A stretch of DNA of 8,799 nucleotides from Candidatus Bathyarchaeota archaeon (GTDB taxonomy: Archaea > Thermoproteota > Bathyarchaeia > 40CM-2-53-6 > RBG-13-38-9): assembly GCA_023144075.1 (NCBI GenBank), contig JAGLGJ010000039.1, positions 1 through 8,799 of the forward strand, written 5' to 3'. The notes under the pieces were generated by a model. That model was not told the origin of the DNA. It saw nothing but the letters and a program-made list of their open reading frames with translations, and made no database searches. Positions 6,338 through 8,799 of the stretch are shown in pieces; the stretch's first letter is position 1, and each line of letters opens with the position of its first letter. The translations under genes were made by a program, and so were the position numbers.

Positions 6338-7048
6338 CTATGGGACTATTCTGTAGTATACTCGCCTGTTATTCTTTCCTTTATTTTCAGCTTTCATAAA
6401 TTCTATTTGACCTACTTCATTCAGATTTTTTACATGTGTTCCGCCATCAGCTTGCCTGTCGAATCCTTCTATCTCTACAATTCGCAATTTTGATATTTGA
6501 GGTGGAAGTGCTTCGGCCATTTTAACTACTCCAGGAATTTTTAGAGCTTCTTCTCGTGGTAATTCATAGGTCTTCACAGGCATGTTTTTTTTGAAAAGAT
6601 CGTTCGCTTCATCGATACAACTCATGAAGATATCTCTATCAAAATTTTCTATGTTAAAATCAAATCTTGTCTTCTCAGTTGTGAGATCGTTTCCCGTCAC
6701 GAGGGCTTTCGTTTTGTTACACAATATTGTAATTAAAGTATGGGCAGCTGAGTGACTTCTCATCAACTTGTATCGTCTTTCCCAATCAATTTTACAACGA
6801 ACTTTATCTCCAACATTTAGACCAGGTCTATCGATTTCGTGGGAAGTCTCTCCTGAGAACTTTCCTACATACACGACATTGAAAATATCGCTCTCTTTTG
6901 TAATAATACCAGTATCATAGGATTGCCCTCCCCCTTTTGGATAAAATATGGTTTCATCTAATATGATGTATTTCGAATCATTTACGGCAGATACAGTTGC
7001 CTCACATTCCTTAAGATATGCGTCATCTAAATAGAGAGGGTTTGTCAT
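6338..7048 (-). CDS. alaX: AlaX-type alanyl-tRNA editing protein (AlaX-M-like)
   Basis: This is a free-standing homologue of the alanyl-tRNA synthetase editing domain, which hydrolyses mischarged Ser- or Gly-tRNA(Ala) in the cytoplasm. From ATG 7048 it has 236 residues; an in-frame TTG at 7057 would add three. Residue numbers here count from that TTG. The N-terminal beta-barrel has the glycine-rich FYPKGGGQ (38-45) that marks the AlaX-M/AlaRS type. The zinc-binding HxxxH is HSAAH (102-106). The second metal motif, usually C-x3-H within CGGTH, is ADGGTHV (203-209): Asp204 replaces Cys, while His208 is kept. The length fits AlaX-M and lacks the long C-terminal part of AlaX-L. It converges on the HgcAB-like gene with only 21 bases between stops. 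A TATA-like box at 7101-7110 suggests its own promoter. Confidence 0.92.
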   Translation of the reverse strand: MTNPLYLDDAYLKECEATVSAVNDSKYIILDETIFYPKGGGQSYDTGIITKESDIFNVVYVGKFSGETSHEIDRPGLNVGDKVRCKIDWERRYKLMRSHSAAHTLITILCNKTKALVTGNDLTTEKTRFDFNIENFDRDIFMSCIDEANDLFKKNMPVKTYELPREEALKIPGVVKMAEALPPQISKLRIVEIEGFDRQADGGTHVKNLNEVGQIEFMKAENKGKNNRRVYYRIVP

Positions 7049-7100
7049 AGATCCCAACTTCTAGATTTTAGTTAGAAGAGTTACTCTGTTTAATACCTAT

Positions 7101-7110
7101 TTTAAATAAA
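7101..7110 (-). promoter_or_regulatory. TATA-like box for alaX
   Basis: On the - strand TTTATTTAAA lies ~53 bases before the ATG at 7048. A start near 7075-7080 would give a leader of about 30 bases. It sits just after the T-tract that follows the upstream gene, which argues that alaX can be transcribed separately. Confidence 0.45.
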
Positions 7111-7114
7111 CTTG

Positions 7115-7119
7115 AAAAA
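7115..7119 (-). terminator. Possible oligo-T terminator after the acyl-CoA synthetase gene
   Basis: Reading the - strand, TTTTT occurs 7 bases after the TAG stop at 7127-7129, preceded by a short GC-rich CGCTCGC. Archaeal RNA polymerase terminates at T-tracts, but five Ts is a minimal signal. Confidence 0.3.
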
Positions 7120-7126
7120 GCGAGCG

Positions 7127-8485
7127 CTAAACATTCTTGCTTTGAAGTTCATTGTATCTTACCAATGCATACAGAGCTGTGACAGCTTTTTCAGGTGTTG
7201 GAAAAACAGGAATCCCAGCTTCATGCATCTTTTCTTTTTCAATGTCTTCGACCTTACCACCGCCAACATAGCAAACTACAATAGGTTTGTTAGTTTTCTT
7301 CGCAACACTTTTCACAGCTTCAGCTGCACGGGGAAGAGGATCTGCAAAGATAGGTAGAAACGCATCAATATTTGCATCCTCAAGATTTTCCTCCATCACC
7401 AGCTGAAATGATTCTACTGTGGTAGTCGTCACATCGAATGGATTGTCAAATACACAATAGCTAGGCAATACTTGACGAAGACGTTTTTCAACATCATCTG
7501 AAATGGAAGGTAGTTCTAAATTAAGCCTATCAATCGTATCGGCAGCCATAATGCCTGCTCCTCCAGATGATGTTATGATGAGTACTCTTCGACCCTTCGG
7601 TAAAGGTAAAAATGATAATGCTTTTGAATAGATATAGAGTTCTTCGAGACTACTTGTACTAAGAATGCCGGATTGCTTTATTGCTGCCTCAAAGATCTCA
7701 CTTTTTCCGGAGAGGGATCTTGTATGTGATTTTGCTGCCTTGATGCCTTTCTCGGTTCGGCCTCCTTTTAATGCTATTATAGGTTTCTTTTTTGATACAT
7801 CGGATGCCACTTTCATGAATTCTCTTCCATTTTGAATACCCTCAAGGTACATAGCAATGGTTTTTGTGTTGGGGTCTTCTTCAAAATATCTTAAGATGTC
7901 AATTTCATTAACATCAACTTGATTTCCTAACGATATGCATTTGCTAATTCCGATGCTTTCCTTTTCTGCCCAACATTGGAAAGCGGTACCAACGAGACCA
8001 CTCTGAGATACTATCGATATTGGCCCTTTCTTCTTGACGCCGACCCACATCGACATGCCAATATAGGGATTGTCCACACCAATACAATTGGGACCGACTA
8101 AACGGATTCCTGTTTCATTAATGATTTTGATTACTAATTTCTCTAATTCTTCTCCTTCTTTTCCAGATTCACGAAAACCACCTGAAATCACAATGACAGA
8201 TCCAATCCCTTTCTTTCCACATTCCTTTAACACATTTGGAACAATTGTTCCTGGCACAACAATGACAGCGAGATCAATATCTTCACCTACATCCTCGAGC
8301 GAGGTGTATGTCTTTACACCTAGAATCTCATCGACTTTTGGATTGATGGGAAATAACTTACCTTTGAAACCACTCTCGAGTAAATTTTCAAGAATTAAAT
8401 ACCCAACTTTCTCTGGATTTCTTGATGCTCCAACTACTGCAATTGAATTTGGCTCAAAAATCGATCTTATTGCATCGTCACTCAA
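7127..8485 (-). CDS. ADP-forming acyl-CoA synthetase (acetate--CoA ligase, ADP-forming), alpha subunit
   Basis: This 452-residue protein has the alpha-subunit domain order of nucleoside-diphosphate-forming acyl-CoA synthetases, which make ATP from an acyl-CoA, ADP and phosphate. A CoA-binding Rossmann domain (~8-135) has VVGASRNPEKVG (17-28) and GPNCIG (131-136). A succinyl-CoA-synthetase-like domain (~150-290) has SIVSQSGLVG (157-166), SLGNQVDVNEID (185-196) and the phosphohistidine loop AAKSHTRSLSG (250-260) with His254. The usual loop reads SHTGSL, so Arg256 replaces Gly. A third ligase-type domain (~295-445) contains ITSSGGAGIMAAD (304-316) and DNPFDV (347-352). There is no ATP-grasp beta domain in this protein and no beta-subunit gene beside it, so beta must lie elsewhere. 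The start is TTG 8485, supported by AAGGAG 8 bases upstream; no in-frame ATG is nearby. Substrate (acetate, branched or aryl acids) cannot be told. The enzyme suggests energy conservation from acid or amino-acid fermentation. Confidence 0.93.
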   Translation of the reverse strand: MSDDAIRSIFEPNSIAVVGASRNPEKVGYLILENLLESGFKGKLFPINPKVDEILGVKTYTSLEDVGEDIDLAVIVVPGTIVPNVLKECGKKGIGSVIVISGGFRESGKEGEELEKLVIKIINETGIRLVGPNCIGVDNPYIGMSMWVGVKKKGPISIVSQSGLVGTAFQCWAEKESIGISKCISLGNQVDVNEIDILRYFEEDPNTKTIAMYLEGIQNGREFMKVASDVSKKKPIIALKGGRTEKGIKAAKSHTRSLSGKSEIFEAAIKQSGILSTSSLEELYIYSKALSFLPLPKGRRVLIITSSGGAGIMAADTIDRLNLELPSISDDVEKRLRQVLPSYCVFDNPFDVTTTTVESFQLVMEENLEDANIDAFLPIFADPLPRAAEAVKSVAKKTNKPIVVCYVGGGKVEDIEKEKMHEAGIPVFPTPEKAVTALYALVRYNELQSKNV

Positions 8486-8493
8486 AGATGGGT

Positions 8494-8499
8494 CTCCTT
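8494..8499 (-). promoter_or_regulatory. Shine-Dalgarno site fixing the TTG start of the acyl-CoA synthetase gene
   Basis: AAGGAG on the - strand lies 8 bases before TTG 8485. This is the second TTG start in the window with an equally strong site. Confidence 0.65.
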
Positions 8500-8521
8500 G
8501 GATTGAAATCCTATCATATAT

Positions 8522-8535
8522 TATATCATGATATA
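8522..8535. promoter_or_regulatory. 14-bp perfect palindrome in the divergent promoter, candidate operator
   Basis: TATATCATGATATA is a perfect inverted repeat located 37-50 bases before the TTG start of the acyl-CoA synthetase gene. It abuts an AT-rich stretch (- strand TTTCAATATATAT, ~8531-8543) that could be the TATA box. A repressor dimer binding here would block that promoter. AT-rich palindromes can also arise by chance. Confidence 0.35.
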
Positions 8536-8614
8536 TATTGAAATCGTTAAGTCATTGAATAAGTCTAAGATAATGTAGAAACTATTGAAAATATTTCATT
8601 GAAATTTGTAAGTC

Positions 8615-8628
8615 TTTTTATTTTAAAC
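8615..8628 (+). promoter_or_regulatory. Possible TATA-box region for the LOG-family gene
   Basis: TTTTTATTTTAAAC resembles an archaeal TATA region and would put a start near 8648, about 40 bases before the ATG. A second AT-rich candidate preceded by purines, AAAGGTTTTTAA, lies at 8631-8642, so the exact box is undecided. Confidence 0.35.
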
Positions 8629-8688
8629 AAAAAGGTTTTTAACATAATCGTTTTCGGCTTATGTCAACTAGTTTGAAAGGTTTTTTCA

Positions 8689-8799
8689 ATGGGTATTGAT
8701 CTTGACAAGGAATTTTTAGAGAAACATTTTCGAGTAACAATTTTTGGGTCGGCAAGAATCGAAAAGGGTGACCCGATATATGCTTCAATATTCGAATTG
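8689..8799 (+). CDS. LOG/TIGR00730-family Rossmann nucleotide-binding protein (3' part outside window)
   Basis: Only the first 37 residues are visible; the frame is open to the window end. After a short N-terminal helix comes FRVTIFGSARIEKGDP (14-29), the first strand and loop typical of the TIGR00730/LOG group, where the FGSAR segment begins the nucleotide-binding fold. Members characterised in plants and bacteria hydrolyse nucleoside monophosphates to release free bases (cytokinin-activating phosphoribohydrolase), and many archaeal copies are uncharacterised. ATG 8689 is chosen because an in-frame stop lies at 8674-8676; GAAAGG at 8675-8680 is a fair ribosome site. The gene diverges from the acyl-CoA synthetase gene across ~200 bases. 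The PGGxGTxxE motif that would confirm the family lies beyond the window. Confidence 0.8.
   Translation, partial: MGIDLDKEFLEKHFRVTIFGSARIEKGDPIYASIFEL

Noticed and set aside
7112..7357. 81-codon open frame on the + strand
   Set aside because: It is antisense to the C-terminal coding region of the acyl-CoA synthetase gene, and its composition is unlike the real genes here.
8070..8531. 153-codon open frame on the + strand
   Set aside because: It lies opposite the acyl-CoA synthetase gene, is rich in Ser, Pro and Thr as antisense frames are, and shows no recognisable motif.

Overview
The window reads as an AT-rich archaeal chromosome segment. The evidence is gene content (ADP-forming acyl-CoA synthetase alpha subunit, AlaX tRNA-editing protein, zinc-ribbon protein, membrane-anchored surface proteins with PEGA/InlB-like stalks), TATA-box-like promoters with purine-rich BRE-like flanks, and frequent AGA/ATA codons. 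Several genes also have strong Shine-Dalgarno sequences, some serving TTG starts. The lineage cannot be fixed from this window; a Bathyarchaeia-like or related uncultured anaerobic archaeon is a guess. No rRNA, tRNA, CRISPR array or insertion sequence was seen.

Left part (1-4302, all + strand): two overlapping surface-protein genes. The first is cut by the window edge. The second has a signal peptide and an alpha/beta-hydrolase domain. Both end in the same stalk: a PEGA-like module, a divergent InlB-like repeat, one membrane helix and a basic tail. Then come a small protein of unknown function with a C-terminal zinc ribbon and a polytopic membrane protein that resembles YhfC-type putative membrane peptidases.

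Middle (4303-6316, + strand): a 272-base gap that may hold a decayed gene fragment, then a tight two-gene operon. Its first gene is a SAM-dependent methyltransferase. Five bases later comes a single polypeptide that joins an HgcA-like corrinoid-binding and membrane domain to an HgcB-like 2x[4Fe-4S] ferredoxin. HgcA and HgcB are the mercury-methylation proteins. Here the cap-helix motif is altered and the extra HgcB cysteines are missing, so this looks like a SAM-linked corrinoid methyl-transfer system with an unknown acceptor. It is the most interesting content of the window.

Right part (6338-8799): on the - strand are alaX (convergent with the HgcAB-like gene) and, upstream of it, an ADP-forming acyl-CoA synthetase alpha-subunit gene with no adjacent beta subunit. 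A ~200-base divergent promoter region with a perfect 14-bp palindrome separates the latter from a + strand gene, cut by the window end, for a LOG/TIGR00730-type Rossmann protein.
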